A program made the translations under genes and the position numbers. From Triatoma infestans (taxonomy: Eukaryota > Arthropoda > Insecta > Hemiptera > Reduviidae): 64,000 bases of DNA. The first letter of the stretch is position 1, and every line of letters starts with the position of its first letter. This document shows positions 1-11,439 of the stretch, piece by piece. The DNA lies in the NCBI GenBank assembly GCA_011037195.1, contig JAAEAF010002492.1, positions 1 through 64,000 of the forward strand. Direction: 5' to 3'. The notes below the pieces were generated by a model that saw only the letters and a program-made list of their open reading frames with translations, did no database searches and was not told the DNA's origin.

Positions 1-815
1 TTAACCCCAGCACCCAGCGCAGGTTGAAGCGCCATTTAGATTTAGATAGTATTGTTTATGCATTTTTTTTATTCTTCTGTTTTACCTGACATAATACTGA
101 GAAAAGTAGAGATAACAGACACTAAATATGTTCTCCACTAATAATACGATCAAATAAAATGGGGTAAGGGAAAGTTGCGTGAGTGCTCACACCACACTAT
201 TTTTATTTAGCCCTACTGTATCGTACTATAATCCTAATTGGGTGTATAATCTTGTTGGTGCAGTTGTGCAGTAAATCTAGGCGAATAGCTGTAATAAACT
301 TTTTCGCCTGTCTCTGCCATGGGATCTTGTTGTGCAACTGCTTCCTGAGATTGTGTTGTGCATTCACTTTGTAATGGCACTCATGAACTGCTTTGAAATC
401 AAGGCAAAGGCCCTCCAGACGAATGAAACCTGATTCCTACTCATACTATAAACCTTAACTCTCTAAGCAAATGTAGGTACTCATGGACTGAAGAATCAAA
501 TTGTGGAAAATCTTAGAAATATCGAAGGGCAAATAAACATTCCATGACTTACTTTATATTGCTTTGTTCACAATTATTTGAAAAAACGTATCGACTTTTG
601 AATAGCATTGGTATTGTTTTGTATAAAATTTGTAATTTCAAGATTATATTAATGGTCTACATTTGATTTCTTCGTTTGAGGCCAATAAATTAATTGTTTC
701 CAGAACAGTTTTTTTTTAATCATATGCGTTTTTAATTTCGATAAAAAAAAAATAGATAAACAGCCATGAAGTAAACATATTTCCTACATCTCAAATTGTT
801 TAATGGGATGTTATA
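1..815. other. AT-rich stretch without a recognised gene
   Basis: No reading frame here resembles a known protein and no repeat family seen elsewhere in the window is present. Because it precedes the kinase exon at 1,207 on the same strand, it is probably intron or intergenic DNA of that gene, but nothing in the sequence proves it. Confidence 0.5.
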
Positions 816-1010
816 AGGGATGGGATTTGCTCAGTTGTAGCGCGCTAGACTCTTACGCGGAGTCCCGAGGTCAAGCAGTTTTCCTATCCTTAGATTTTCT
901 TTTCGTAGGGAACTCCACTGCTGGCTTCCTTATGATAGACCATGTTAACGAGAGAACACTTCCCGGAAGCAGACTGTGCACTGAGAAGGCTTCGGGAGCA
1001 CAATAGATCT
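816..1010 (+). mobile_element. tRNA-derived SINE, family 1, copy 1
   Basis: The left end has a degenerate tRNA-like head: a polymerase III box A-like stretch (TTGCTCAGTTGTAGCGCGCT) followed by a box B-like region near 865-875. The body shares short conserved blocks with the copies at 18.1, 18.3 and 27.7 kb, ending in CACTGAGAAGGCTTCGGGAG. It lies upstream of the first visible kinase exon, so it is probably intronic. A short open frame across it is not a gene. Confidence 0.7.
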
Positions 1011-1206
1011 TTCAGTCGCAGTGCACTTTACCTTCAAAAAACAAAATAGGATATTATAGGAAACTAATATCATTTAACTTTTACGGTTTTTATCATTTTA
1101 CTCAGAACTATTCTTTTTACAGCGGTATTCATCCATACCCTAATACCTATATCTGTATTAAAGCAAAAACAATTATTGAAAGTTAACATAAAGTTATAAT
1201 ATACAG

Positions 1207-1364
1207 TTAAAGGAGTTACATGGAAGAGGTCATTCGTTGCTGTCTCAAGATGAAAGCGCACAAACTGCTCTGCATTATAGTGCACGTTATGGTTATGCCG
1301 ATATTGTAAAATACATCATAGCTAGTGCTCCGCATGCAGTTATAAGTATGGTCGACAATGAAAA
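1207..1364 (+). CDS. Diacylglycerol kinase zeta/iota-like, ankyrin-repeat exon (partial gene)
   Basis: This internal exon encodes about 52 residues beginning LKELHGRGHSLLS and including TALHYSARYGYADIVKYIIA, a typical ankyrin helix pair. Together with the exons at 4,304 and 5,144 it matches the C-terminal ankyrin tail of type IV diacylglycerol kinases (zeta, iota, Drosophila rdgA), which phosphorylate diacylglycerol to phosphatidic acid at membranes and end in a PDZ ligand. The acceptor is the CAG ending at 1,206 and the donor is GTATGT at 1,365; the last codon is split after two bases and completed by the first base of the next exon. The frame is closed by a stop at 1,189, so the exon cannot extend much further left. 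The kinase, C1 and earlier domains lie outside the window. The acceptor lacks a strong pyrimidine tract. Confidence 0.9.
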
Positions 1365-1496
1365 GTATGTATGATAACTCTTTTTTTGTTCTTTTTTTAA
1401 CTATAAATTTATGTCACACTAATTCCCAGAATTCATCGTTGGTTAATAAGCAAACTTGGATTGAGGAAATAGTTTATTTTAATTAAAATAGAATAC

Positions 1497-1640
1497 CAGA
1501 GCGTGATTAGCGTATTGGTAGCAACTGGATTGGAAAGCAAAGCCCTCGGTTTCGAGTCCAGGCAGCGCTGCACTTAGATTTTCTCGTCCTAGAAGCCACC
1601 AAAAGTCTCTAGAGGATGTACTATTGTCTTTAGTTCCTCT
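1497..1640 (+). mobile_element. tRNA-derived SINE, family 1, copy 2 (truncated)
   Basis: A head with box A-like TTAGCGTATTGGTAGCAACT and box B-like GGTTTCGAGTCC is followed by the family's first body block (TTAGATTTTCTCGTCCTAG). The more distal body blocks seen in other copies are absent or unrecognisable. It lies in the kinase intron between 1,365 and 4,303. Confidence 0.65.
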
Positions 1641-3104
1641 TTGTTCTTAATTCTTCTCCAGAGCCTTCTTTCTTCACAGATCCAAATATTCGACGGAGTA
1701 TTTTTCTTTCGCAGGAGATGCCTTTCATTTACCTTGGAGTTGGTTCAAGTTTAGGGAGGCCTTACTGGTCCAATAAGAGTTTTCTAAGGCTAACTTTCGT
1801 TGCACTACAAACCAGGCTGGTTCATATATTTGACCAGTTCGAAATAGCAATATTAATTAGCAGTCGTCAATTTTCTACTGATTTATGACGAATTATTATT
1901 GTAGGAGTTGTACTGGGGTTCAATATAAGCGAACCTGAGCTCTCTGAAAATACAAGACCCAGTTGTAGATCTCCTCCTGGACTGTGTTACCTCCGACAGA
2001 CAAACATTACTTCGTTTGTTACTTATGTATGCTGAGAACCCGTTAAAGATATGATCTTTTAGTGGCAAGAAAAAACACTTTTTAAAGCGCCTAAAATGGC
2101 AGCTGTAGAGTTGTGGACAAGAAATTAAGTATTTAAGGTAGGTAGATTCAATTACCAAATGACAGTCTCCTGAAATTTGTTTGGTTAACGTTGATGTTTC
2201 CATCCTGGCATGTAAGTCATTCTCAGAACTGAAAAACATCTTGCATTTTTTTTAAATTTATGAAGAAACGTTTTTACATATTATAGCATGTGAATCATAC
2301 AATATATTATAAAATATAATATGTTCAGTATAATCACAAACATCGTTGTAAGCATTTTCTCTGCTTACATCTTCTCCCTAGTAACCCTAGGAAAAAGAAA
2401 TTTATTCAGCACGACCACAATCTTACCACAGTAAATTTACAATTAATAAAGTAGTACAAATTTTTTACAATTAATAAAGGAGTACAAATTTATTAAAGTA
2501 GAAGTAAAATGTAAAAAAGTTAAGCAAGCAAATTATACAACAATTTCAAGTGCTGGATTAGATTAAGTAAAGCATTTGTCTATTTTAAAATAATATTTAA
2601 TTGACAAAAAGTTTATACTTATTAACATTAAATTATACTTGATTCGTTAAATGATATTTAAAATATGGAAAGGATTTTTATTTGTTTTAATTAACAATGA
2701 AGAATGGTAGGTTTATAAAAACATTTAAATATTATTTAAACTACGTGTATCATTTATAAATTGAGGAATTCTTGTTCCACCCTCCCATTTGTATAATTTT
2801 TCGAAAATCGTCGAGGTTTTGGGCCAGGAAGTCGACAATTTTCGAAAAATTATAACATTTATATTTTAAGAACAAATCTCTATATAATATAATTAGTTAA
2901 TTTTAACAATAAGTTCATAATTTCTAATAAAAATACTCGTGCTATCGGAAGTTTTTATAGAAAATATTATTAAGTTATTAGCAGTATCATTGTGTACGCT
3001 TCGGTGGCATATATACCACTAATCGCTTCCATAAAAATCTACTTCTAAAAAAGACAGTATAATATAGAACTTCCACCATGTTACTGACAGCCAACACTTG
3101 CATG
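1641..3104. other. Kinase intron, no further feature recognised
   Basis: AT-rich intronic sequence with no coding similarity on either strand. The open frame of about 118 codons on the minus strand at 1,883-2,239 resembles nothing and has no supporting context. Confidence 0.5.
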
Positions 3105-3640
3105 GCAAGATTAGGATCGAGTAATGGATGCACTGCTGCTGTAACTTATTCCATTCATCCTTGAGGCCCTCCAACAGGTGTTATTGAGACTTCTTGTATC
3201 CTATGTTCTTAAAATGCTTGCCCCCCATCGTATCCCTTGAAATTTTCAATTGGGTTTAGGTCAGGGAATTTACCAGGCCACGAAAAAGCTCTTATTATCT
3301 TGCATCAAACGAAAACGTTCCAATTATTTGTGAGCAAGGGAGAACTATCGGTTAGAGAAGAAGGTGCTAATATGTCACATTTAAATGACGTTCCAGGAAA
3401 TCGAGATAATCTTATCTCCCAAGTCTCACCTCAAAATATTACAGTGCCTCCTTTCTGTTTGTTTTTCATTAAAAAAAAAAAAAAAATAACCGATTGATTA
3501 TTGATATGTGCATTAGATGCATTAATGATGCTTATCTTGCTCCCATTGACACAATGCACTTTTAAACACCAGGCCAAAGCAACTGGTGGCACAACAGATA
3601 TGTGCCACAGATTGTGACCCACCACACACTCTTTCAGTCA
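3105..3640 (-). pseudogene. Tc1/mariner-type transposase remnant
   Basis: Read on the minus strand in several frames, this stretch contains the C-terminal third of a Tc1-like transposase. The diagnostic block is WPGKFPDLNPIENFKG at about 3,225-3,280, corresponding to the conserved SPDLNPIE-N motif just before the last catalytic acidic residue. It is followed by LLEGLKDEWNKLQQQCI near 3,130-3,185, the usual helix before the C-terminus. Upstream pieces around 3,530-3,625 (VTICGTYLL) fit the middle of the DDE domain. Frames shift repeatedly and stops are present, so it is dead. It sits antisense inside the kinase intron. No terminal inverted repeats were found. Confidence 0.7.
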
Positions 3641-3744
3641 TGCAAATACTCCCTTCTAAACCAGTTTTTGCCCCTGAGTTGCATTGATGATTACTAAATA
3701 GGCTATGACGAGAACAATCTCAGACATATCTACTCCTTTGTCTG

Positions 3745-3985
3745 AAGGCTGTACAAGGATATGGCCGCCTTAGTCCCATTCCACCAGGCCAATCCCAGGA
3801 CCAACCCAGGCCAATCCGGGATCTTACCAGGACTTGCCTTTTTCTTTCTCTCTAATCTCTTTCAAACCTCCTTCAAAGTATTGCAGCCAATTCAAGAGAG
3901 GTTTGCCCGTTTTACGTTTTCCTTTAGATTTATTTTCCAGGAGTTGTTTGGGTATTCTGCCCAGGGAATCTAAATTAGCTTTTCT
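3745..3985 (-). mobile_element. LINE 3'-end fragment (possible C-terminal tail)
   Basis: On the minus strand the frame reads KGKRKTGKPLLNWLQYFEGG, a basic tail resembling the C-termini of RTE/L1-like retrotransposon proteins (K-R-x-G-R-P-x-x-R-W-L). The similarity is short, and only about 70 codons can be followed. It lies in the kinase intron, antisense to the gene. Confidence 0.4.
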
Positions 3986-4303
3986 TCATGACATAGATCC
4001 TGCAATTCCCGATTTCTCTGGAAAAAAAACAAACAAACAGAATTATTGAAAATTGTGTGTATACTTTTGATTAATACCCAAGCTTCTCAACAATATTCTC
4101 TTCTAGCCTTATAATGAGGAACTTAGCTCTGTTAATCTACTGATTTCCAAGCATTTCTTGAAGGCAGAATCAATTTCATTACTATTCTTGATTTATTTTT
4201 GTAACAGTTACTCATAATAAAATCTATGATTGTAGTTTCACAGTTTTGTTTAAGTTTTCCCACTGAATAAGAAACCTTAAAAACATGCGTATTTTACTTC
4301 CAG

Positions 4304-4467
4304 GGGGCAAACAGCATTGCATAAAGCTGCTAGTTATCGCCAGCAAACAATTTGTTGCATGTTAGTAGCTGGAGGTGCATCTTTATTGCAATTGGACAAC
4401 CATGGAAATACAGCAAAAACTCTTGCTCTACAGGCAAATGATCACCAGCTGGCAGCTTATTTAGAGA
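4304..4467 (+). CDS. Diacylglycerol kinase zeta/iota-like, last ankyrin-repeat exon
   Basis: The exon completes the split lysine codon from the exon at 1,207 and then encodes GQTALHKAASYRQQTICCML and a second repeat ending LAAYLES. This is the arrangement of the last ankyrin repeat of diacylglycerol kinase zeta, in which the terminal helix runs into AAYLES. The acceptor is CTTCCAG at 4,297-4,303 and the donor is GTATGT at 4,468. Reading past the donor gives an unrelated tail and a stop at 4,505, so the spliced form is preferred. Length (164 nt) and phase fit the neighbouring exons exactly. The ankyrin region in this family serves protein-protein contacts; catalytic residues are not in this part. 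Confidence 0.92.
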
Positions 4468-5143
4468 GTATGTTTAAATTAGTTGTAGAAACACAGTACA
4501 GTTAAAATTCCCTAGAGCGGAACCTGATCGTGAACAAATCTAGCAACCTATCTATTATGGAGAAGTGGTTGCTATTTTGAAACAATAGAGATATTAGATC
4601 TAAACGTTTTATTTATTTATCTTAAGAGAAATATGAATAGGTGCAATGTGTGAAGATTGTTTTCTGGGAGTCTAATTTAAATTAGAAGTTACATCACTTA
4701 TAAAAATACTTTCGATATGGAGAGAAAGGCTCCCCCTTTCGTTATGGAAAGAGAACAAGACGAAATGATTTAAATAAATTACTTTCCTTACAGCTAACTA
4801 ATGCGATTCTTGCTAGTTAATCTAAATCTCAATCTAAAGCCACACCTGTAGAAGTCTGCTACAATATACAGTGCAATCGGCGAAACACCAGTTTATACTA
4901 AACCACAGGTGCTTCTCAACCCAAAGACCCTAGTATTTTACATGTCACTGGCTGTAGTCGCCAGCAGCATTGTTTTTAATTATGTGAAATAATTAATGAG
5001 AAATTAAAGAAATGTTTTTCACCTTACATATTGGCGAGGATTCACAAAATGTCGGTTATTAAGAGTTGTCCATTAAGATAAGTTCACTGTATAATAAATA
5101 TCTTTTTAATCTATTTTGTTTAAAATGAAAATAATTCTTGCAG

Positions 5144-5193
5144 GTCAAGAGCAGTATGCAATAGAAGACGACAATATAGAAACAACAGTGTAA
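5144..5193 (+). CDS. Diacylglycerol kinase zeta/iota-like, terminal exon with PDZ-binding C-terminus
   Basis: A 50-nt last exon follows TTCTTGCAG. Joined in phase to the preceding exon it gives SQEQYAIEDDNIETTV and a TAA stop at 5,191. The last four residues, ETTV, form a class I PDZ ligand (x-S/T-x-V); the vertebrate zeta enzyme ends in ETAV and uses this to bind syntrophins, and the acidic stretch before it is also similar in kind. The three exons together encode 123 residues. An AATAAA at 5,509-5,514 could be a polyadenylation signal, but this is unverified. Confidence 0.88.
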
Positions 5194-6394
5194 ATTTCTA
5201 TTGATAGGATAAGTCAATTACCACAAACAATACGAATACTAGAATCTCATAATAAGATATTGTGTGCCAGTTTTCTAATGTGTAAATTTGTCTTAAAGAC
5301 AGTTTCATAAAATTTGTTTAATATATTTTTAATTGTAATCCTTTCCTGTTTCTATAGATTTAAAAAATAATCATTTTTAAGTGTATATTTGCACGGAAGC
5401 AATATATATTTAATCCATGATATCTTCACTTTTTCATCGAAGAAAAATAAGATTTTATATCCACCTTGTTTTGCATGTTCACAATTGACTGAAAAATCCA
5501 TGAATTTAAATAAAATAAGATAGTTGTAATTTTTACACATACAATTTTCATATATATTTATAATGTTCAAGTATATATATAAATTAAACTTTGGTAGGAC
5601 ATATTTACTTTTCAGTAGTCAAGTAACACAGCTGTCTTCCCAAAGTGTAACGATATTGGAAATTCCTTTTGACCAATAGACATCATGGGTTGTAGTTTTC
5701 AAAAAAAATCCAATAATGGACTCAAAGGTCATTGCTACTTTTTTTTTCTAATTTCCAGTAGAAGTAAAATAGTATTTAACACGTTGACTATCAAGTCAGT
5801 CACTGCTACTACAAACGCGCTGCGATCAGTATAAAGGATCATGGCCTCTAACAAATTCTGTCAGTCTTCCCTCTTGCTACTAGCTACGCAGTTTCGAATT
5901 TTCTTAATCCAATTACTCCGTACATCCCATCTTAACTTCAGGCGTCTATCTTTATATTATTATTTTTTGGAATATCTCAGCTGCCAATGTACACCAGACC
6001 TATCTAGTTTCAATTAGCTCTTGGTTAGACCTTTTGTCCCACTTCATTTCATAAGTAGGTCGTAAAATTGTCATTTTGAAGATCAGCAGATGCGGCCTTC
6101 TTCAACAAAGGGCCTTGGTCTAAAAAATCTGATTAAAATAAACAAAAAAATGTTTTCAGTGAGACTTATTCTCGGTTCAGATGTGTCTAATAACTTGTTT
6201 AGAGCCGTGATTAATAAACGGCATTATAAAAACTAGCTAAATTTTTTTTTTACAATATTAATAACAATTTATAACAAAGTAAAAACTCCAATACTCGCAC
6301 ACACAAAAACACACATACACAAAAATTAAGTGAAAAAAATGGTATCTTATTTCTAAAATAAAATCTATTTTAAATTCTCGAAGATTTGCTTAGA
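5194..6394. other. Kinase 3' flank, no further gene seen
   Basis: AT-rich sequence immediately after the kinase stop codon; its first few hundred bases are presumably 3' untranslated region. I see no protein similarity and no repeat shared with other parts of the window. Confidence 0.5.
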
Positions 6395-6483
6395 AGATTT
6401 GATTCTGGAAATTAGCTTTGCTTTGATTTGAACTCAAGATATCATAGTTATTAATCCATCACGCTACGAACTATAGCGTCCTT
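6395..6483 (-). mobile_element. tRNA-like short repeat, family 2, copy 1
   Basis: On the minus strand the unit begins GGACGCTATAGTTCGTAGCG and contains a box B-like AGTTCAAATCA. About 75 bases are almost identical to the copy at 7,715-7,792 in the same orientation. The arrangement suggests a tRNA-derived SINE head distinct from family 1. On the plus strand the terminal CTTAATAGCGTC block is locally duplicated just after it. Confidence 0.5.
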
Positions 6484-7714
6484 AATAGCGTCCTTAGTAA
6501 CTTAATATTTTTAAATGACTATTTTATTGTCAATCGTTAATTATTTTAGAAAATCCCCATCTTTAACAATATATTTTTCGAAAAAATACATTATTTCACA
6601 AGAAATTGTGCAAAATGTGTGGCTGCTCAATTGTATTGAGTTGCTTAACAATCACTGCATACTAATCAATTCCATGAACATCTTTCACTTGTTCGAGTTA
6701 AAGTTTAACATATATTTGGAAATATTAGAAATAATCAAAACACAGTCCGTACACAGTATTTGTAAAAGATACAAGTCATAAAAATAATATTGACAAGATG
6801 AAAATCTCAAGTCTAAAAGTAGAAAACAATAACAGTAGATAATAAATAGAAAAGAACTAAAAACAAAAAATTAAAATAAATAAAGTTTGACCAGGATGTA
6901 GTTAATATGGCAAGTGCGTTTAATCGTTCTGCAGACCTTACTAAACGCATAGTACTTTTTATTAGCTCTATTAAAGAACGTTCTTCCAGGTATTAACAAG
7001 TGATTAACAGGAAATATAAAGTAAATTCGAAATACAGTTAATACATTTGAGAAAACGTAATTGTAATTACTATTTAAACAATATTCCATTATATCTTGAT
7101 GATATAAATAGGTAGTAGTGGGTCTTCTGGCCGAACATGGCCTTCATGGTTGAATTAAGTTTACCTGCTCATTTAAAGTTAATTCGCCTGATTTACATTC
7201 TCTAGTAAGCGTAGTCATCTAGAGAATCACTAAATGCAAACTGACAGAAATTGTACTGACATGTGTTAATAGAATTCACTTAAGTGTCACGGGTATCGCT
7301 AATACTGAACTAATATATGTGAAAAACCTTTATTTATTAATCATAACTTCCACTATGATAATAAATTATATCGAGAAAGCATGCGAATGCAAAGTTGGCG
7401 CCTTTGGCCCTTTTCACCATAATGTCAAAATTTAAGACAAAAACGCTTGATGGAAAGAGAATATTATAAGGTTCCTTTCCCTTGGCAGTCAACGTGTTAG
7501 ATAAGAATTTCATTCACACTTAATGTACGATTGAAACGTATTTCTCGTCAAAACATCAATATTTTATATAAATAACAATTCGGCATTTTTTGATAGAAAA
7601 AAATTCCCTTTATTAAGAGCAACAATTGAACATTTCATTTGTAAATAGCATCATGGCACCACAAATCATCCTGTCCGAGCTTAACCTCTTTGACACTCGA
7701 AGATTTACCCCTGG
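6484..7714. other. AT-rich stretch without a recognised gene
   Basis: Only short open frames without similarity are present on either strand. No repeat shared with other parts of the window was seen. Confidence 0.45.
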
Positions 7715-7792
7715 TAAATTAGCTTTGCTTTGATTTGAACTGGGGATATCATAGTTATTAATCCATCACGCTACGAACTATAGCGTCCTTTA
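7715..7792 (-). mobile_element. tRNA-like short repeat, family 2, copy 2
   Basis: Near-identical to the repeat at 6,395-6,483 over the block from TTAGCTTTGCTTTGATTTGA to ACTATAGCGTCCTT. The surrounding sequences differ, except that both copies are preceded by CTCGAAGATTT 15-20 bases upstream, which may be part of the element. Confidence 0.5.
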
Positions 7793-8214
7793 GGCTTTTT
7801 AGGTTTAGAACAATGAAAAAAGTCGTTCTCATAGGCTCTCGAATTTATAAAAGATAAAATTTTGAGAAACACAAAAACAGGTTCATTGGTTTCATTAGTT
7901 ATTAACATTGATTTCTCAACTTAAAAAACTTTGATTTCTTGAAATTTATATAGTAGAAATCGGAATCTAATTTTTGGATCTCGAGGAGTAGTGGCGCTTG
8001 CGATATATAGAAGAATATATATTTTATTAGAAAATGGTAACTGCTAACAAATAATGCATGGGGTATTTAGAATTAAGCTTAGTTGACTAAAGGATATTAC
8101 AACAAAAATTTGCATAACCTAAAGTTGGTTTATATCTAGAACTTGTAAATTTTGTTACGTAGCTTCTTAAATAAGTTTCCATTTCAGTCTAATGTAATCT
8201 AAATTGTCTAGGAC
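7793..8214. other. Short AT-rich stretch before the R1-like element
   Basis: No gene or repeat recognised. It is the left flank of the R1-clade insertion that begins at about 8,233. Confidence 0.4.
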
Positions 8215-8232
8215 CCATTAAGTAGGTGTACT
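8215..8232. repeat. Target-site duplication, left copy (R1-like element)
   Basis: CCATTAAGTAGGTGTACT matches the sequence at 13,031-13,048 at 17 of 18 positions. The pair brackets the R1-clade element and is best read as the duplication made on insertion. Confidence 0.75.
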
Positions 8233-9105
8233 TATTATAATTATTAAGCACACTCCAGGCCACCGTAACTAGCGCATAGCGCCTTTGGTCACTTAGCCTT
8301 GCCTATATAGTAGGCAAGTTTCCGTCCCTGCCACGGGTAGGCGGACCTCTACATATTCGTCTAGTCGTTCGCAGTACCGCTACTTCGCAAGCAAACTCAA
8401 CAAAGTCTTCAAAATTTATTGCACTTATCATCAACTCTTTGCAATCTCCCGGCCAGTTCACTCCTCTCCTTTTCAGCTTGAATTCCATATGGATTCTTCC
8501 CTCGTCGAGGAGAGGACACCGGAAGAGAATGTGATGCACAGTGTCCCGTTCACCGCATTCGCAATTCGGGGAATCTTTCAATCCCAGCTCCTGGAGCTTG
8601 GAATAGAACTCCCCATGGCCCTTGAAATACTGCGTTACGGTTTGAGGCAGTTCCAGCCATCGAATCGATAATCTGTGATGCAAATACGGGAAAAACTCAT
8701 AAGTGGGGACCGTCTCTGCTTCATCCCAGCGTCTTTGCCACTTCCCAATCTCGTACTCTCGGATCTTTTTCTTTACAAGAGCAGGAGGCGTCTGCCTGGA
8801 CAGCTCCTCACCATCAAAGAAAATCATTTCCCCCTTCTTGAACTTATGGATAAGGGCCCTCATCTCAGCAAGGAGATCAAACGGCAACACACCAGCACAA
8901 AATGGCTCTTTGCATTCGTAATAGAGTGCCGCTGTACGATTGCATATGCAGCTTGTCAGCCCAACACGCAGCTGCGTACGTCGCAACATTCTCTATTACG
9001 CCCCTATAGATGGTTAGGGCCACACCAGTCTTCAGCCCCCACTCACCACGGGCTACTCTTTTGATTCCCTGGTACAAGTTGAGACATTGTAGGATTGTAG
9101 GACAT

Positions 9106-9151
9106 TGCTGTTGGATTGTAGGCTTAAAAGAAAGCCTACAATCCAACAGCA
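9106..9151. repeat. Perfect 20-bp inverted repeat inside the R1-like RT
   Basis: Arms at 9,106-9,125 and 9,132-9,151 are perfect reverse complements with a 6-base spacer. The hairpin repeats local coding sequence in inverted form, so it looks like a local template-switch duplication that broke the reading frame, not a functional element. Confidence 0.85.
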
Positions 9152-9897
9152 CGCCCAGGTACTCAAACTGGGTTACGTGAACTATTCTGTGCTCGTCCAC
9201 CCTGATCCAGGGAGGACGACTGGGATGCAGTTTGCCTTTCATAAGCATCACCTTAGACTTCTCAAACGAAATCTGAAGCTTCTTCTCTTGACACCAATTC
9301 TTTATTCGGGACACAACAACGCTAGCACGCTCCTCTAACTCACGCCGAGAATCTTCATGGACAACTATTGCGAGGTCATCCGCGTATGCAACCGAATCAC
9401 AATAATCCATATTCTCAATATGCTCTAGCAATTCATCCATAACTAGGTTCCACAGGAACGGGTCCACTACCGAGCCCTGCGGACAACCTTTGGTTATTGG
9501 CCTTGAAATCTCGCCAGCTTGAGTCACTAGCACCGCCACCCTTTGGGCCAATCTTTGAATTTCAGAAGATTCGGTGGACAATCTCTTCTTCTGAGTGACT
9601 CTAACACAGTCGGCCACCAAACATTATCAAAGGCTCCAGCAATGTCCAGGAAAACTGTGAGTACGTATTTGTGCCCACTGCCACGCACCAATTCAAGAAT
9701 TTTCGATATCGCATCTGTCGTCGGTCTTCCCGATACAAAACCATACTGCCTGGACTGAAACTCATAAAGCTTTTTGATCTCATTATCAGCAGTTTCTCAG
9801 AGTCGTATCAATCGATACTCTTTGCATTATCTAAGGGCTTGTTCCCACCTTTATATAATTTTACAAGCCCTATTTTCCATTGACTGGGAAAGTATCC

Positions 9898-10003
9898 CAG
9901 TCTCAGGCATCCATTGAAAAGGTCAAGCAGATACTGGCTTAAAACTTTCCCAGTCTCAGGCATCTATTGAAAAGGTCAAGCAGATACTGGCTTAAAACGT
10001 TCT
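9898..10003. repeat. 53-bp tandem duplication inside the R1-like RT
   Basis: Two adjacent 53-base copies (9,898-9,950 and 9,951-10,003) differ at only a few positions. A 53-base insertion shifts the reverse transcriptase frame and is one of the inactivating lesions of this copy. Confidence 0.9.
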
Positions 10004-11439
10004 CATTCTTCCGAACAATTTCTTCATTTATCATATCCATTCCTGGAGCCTTTTTATTCTTGATTTCGCCAATAACAAACTTTACTTCATATATGTCAAA
10101 TTCAGTTACGGATTCAGCCAGAACGGGTGATTCATAGGCTCAATGAGTGTCATCCAGAGGATTATCCTCGGGTAAAAGTACTTTCAATAAGTGCTCAGTT
10201 GACTCCCGCCAGGACACAGCACCCGCGACCACGTCTGTATTCAGACTAACTGGTATCAGGTCAGTTCTTATCTTATTAGCTTGCACCTTGTAAAGAATTC
10301 CCCAAGGATTTCTATTGCCTCAGCTTCCACAAACTCCCGCCAACTTGAGGTCTTGGCCTGGAACACCATCTTTTTATATCGCCTTCTGGCACCCCGATAC
10401 TCATCTATGTATCTCTGTCGGGATTCGTCATTTTGTCCCCTCTGGTATCGTCTTCGCTTCCTGGCTATATCTTTTTTGGCTACTGTTAGCTCCCGTGTCC
10501 ACCAAGGAACACGGTGCGTGCGACTGGTGGGTATTTTCTTTAGCACCTCCCCACTCACGCCCGCAATTGCCTCAGTCAGCTGGTAACCGCCATATCGACA
10601 TCAGCAATGGTGTCCCTTTGGACATGTATGGTGTCATTACTGCGCTGGAGGAGAGTCTTATATCTTTCCCAGTCAGACTTTTGATTGAGTATCTTTCTAG
10701 ACCCTCGTAGGTGGGACATGGCTTGGTGTCCCAGACAACTTCGAAAAGTATTGCCCTGTGATCACCAGTCACCCAGTCTACCACCTTCCAACCATGTATC
10801 CTTTTAGCAGTAGAAGCTGTACACAAGGTTACATCCAGGTTGTGCTCAGCAGCGCGGTTTCCATTCCCTGCAAATGTCTTTAAATGTCCGGGCACGTTCA
10901 CGACACACAGATCATTCGAGACAATACACTCTTCTAAGTGCCTGCCTCTATCATCCAACGTATCATCGTGCCACATGGGTGACCATGCATTTATGTCCGC
11001 GGCTACAATAATCTTTTTCCCTCTATTTTCTCGTAAGAGCCGGCTTAAATGGGCAATAGACGACGTTATGTCGCACGACGGCTGGCAGTAAATGCTCCCC
11101 AGCATTAACTCAACTCCATTTGCCGCACTTAACAGCACACAAGTACAATGACTGGCGCTGTACTGAGGGAGACACAATAGAGTGATGTCCGGATTGCACA
11201 CCGTGACAGCAGTCCATATCCATCCATCGCAGGAAGCATGAACGATACGATGCTGCAAGCCTAGACCCTTAACGCTCGCTTTGAACGTGCAACACGATGA
11301 TACGTTGGATGTCGCTCTTGGATTAATGCAACATCAATTGCTTTTGAATAGATGATATCTCGTGCCTCGGCCATTACTGTTCTTGAACGTTGCGCATTTA
11401 GCTGCAACATTATCAAGCCACTATCCGCAAAATTACGGG

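Noticed and set aside
8489..9064. Plus-strand open frames of up to 129 codons
   Set aside because: They are antisense shadows of the R1-like ORF2, whose minus-strand frames carry the RT and zinc motifs.
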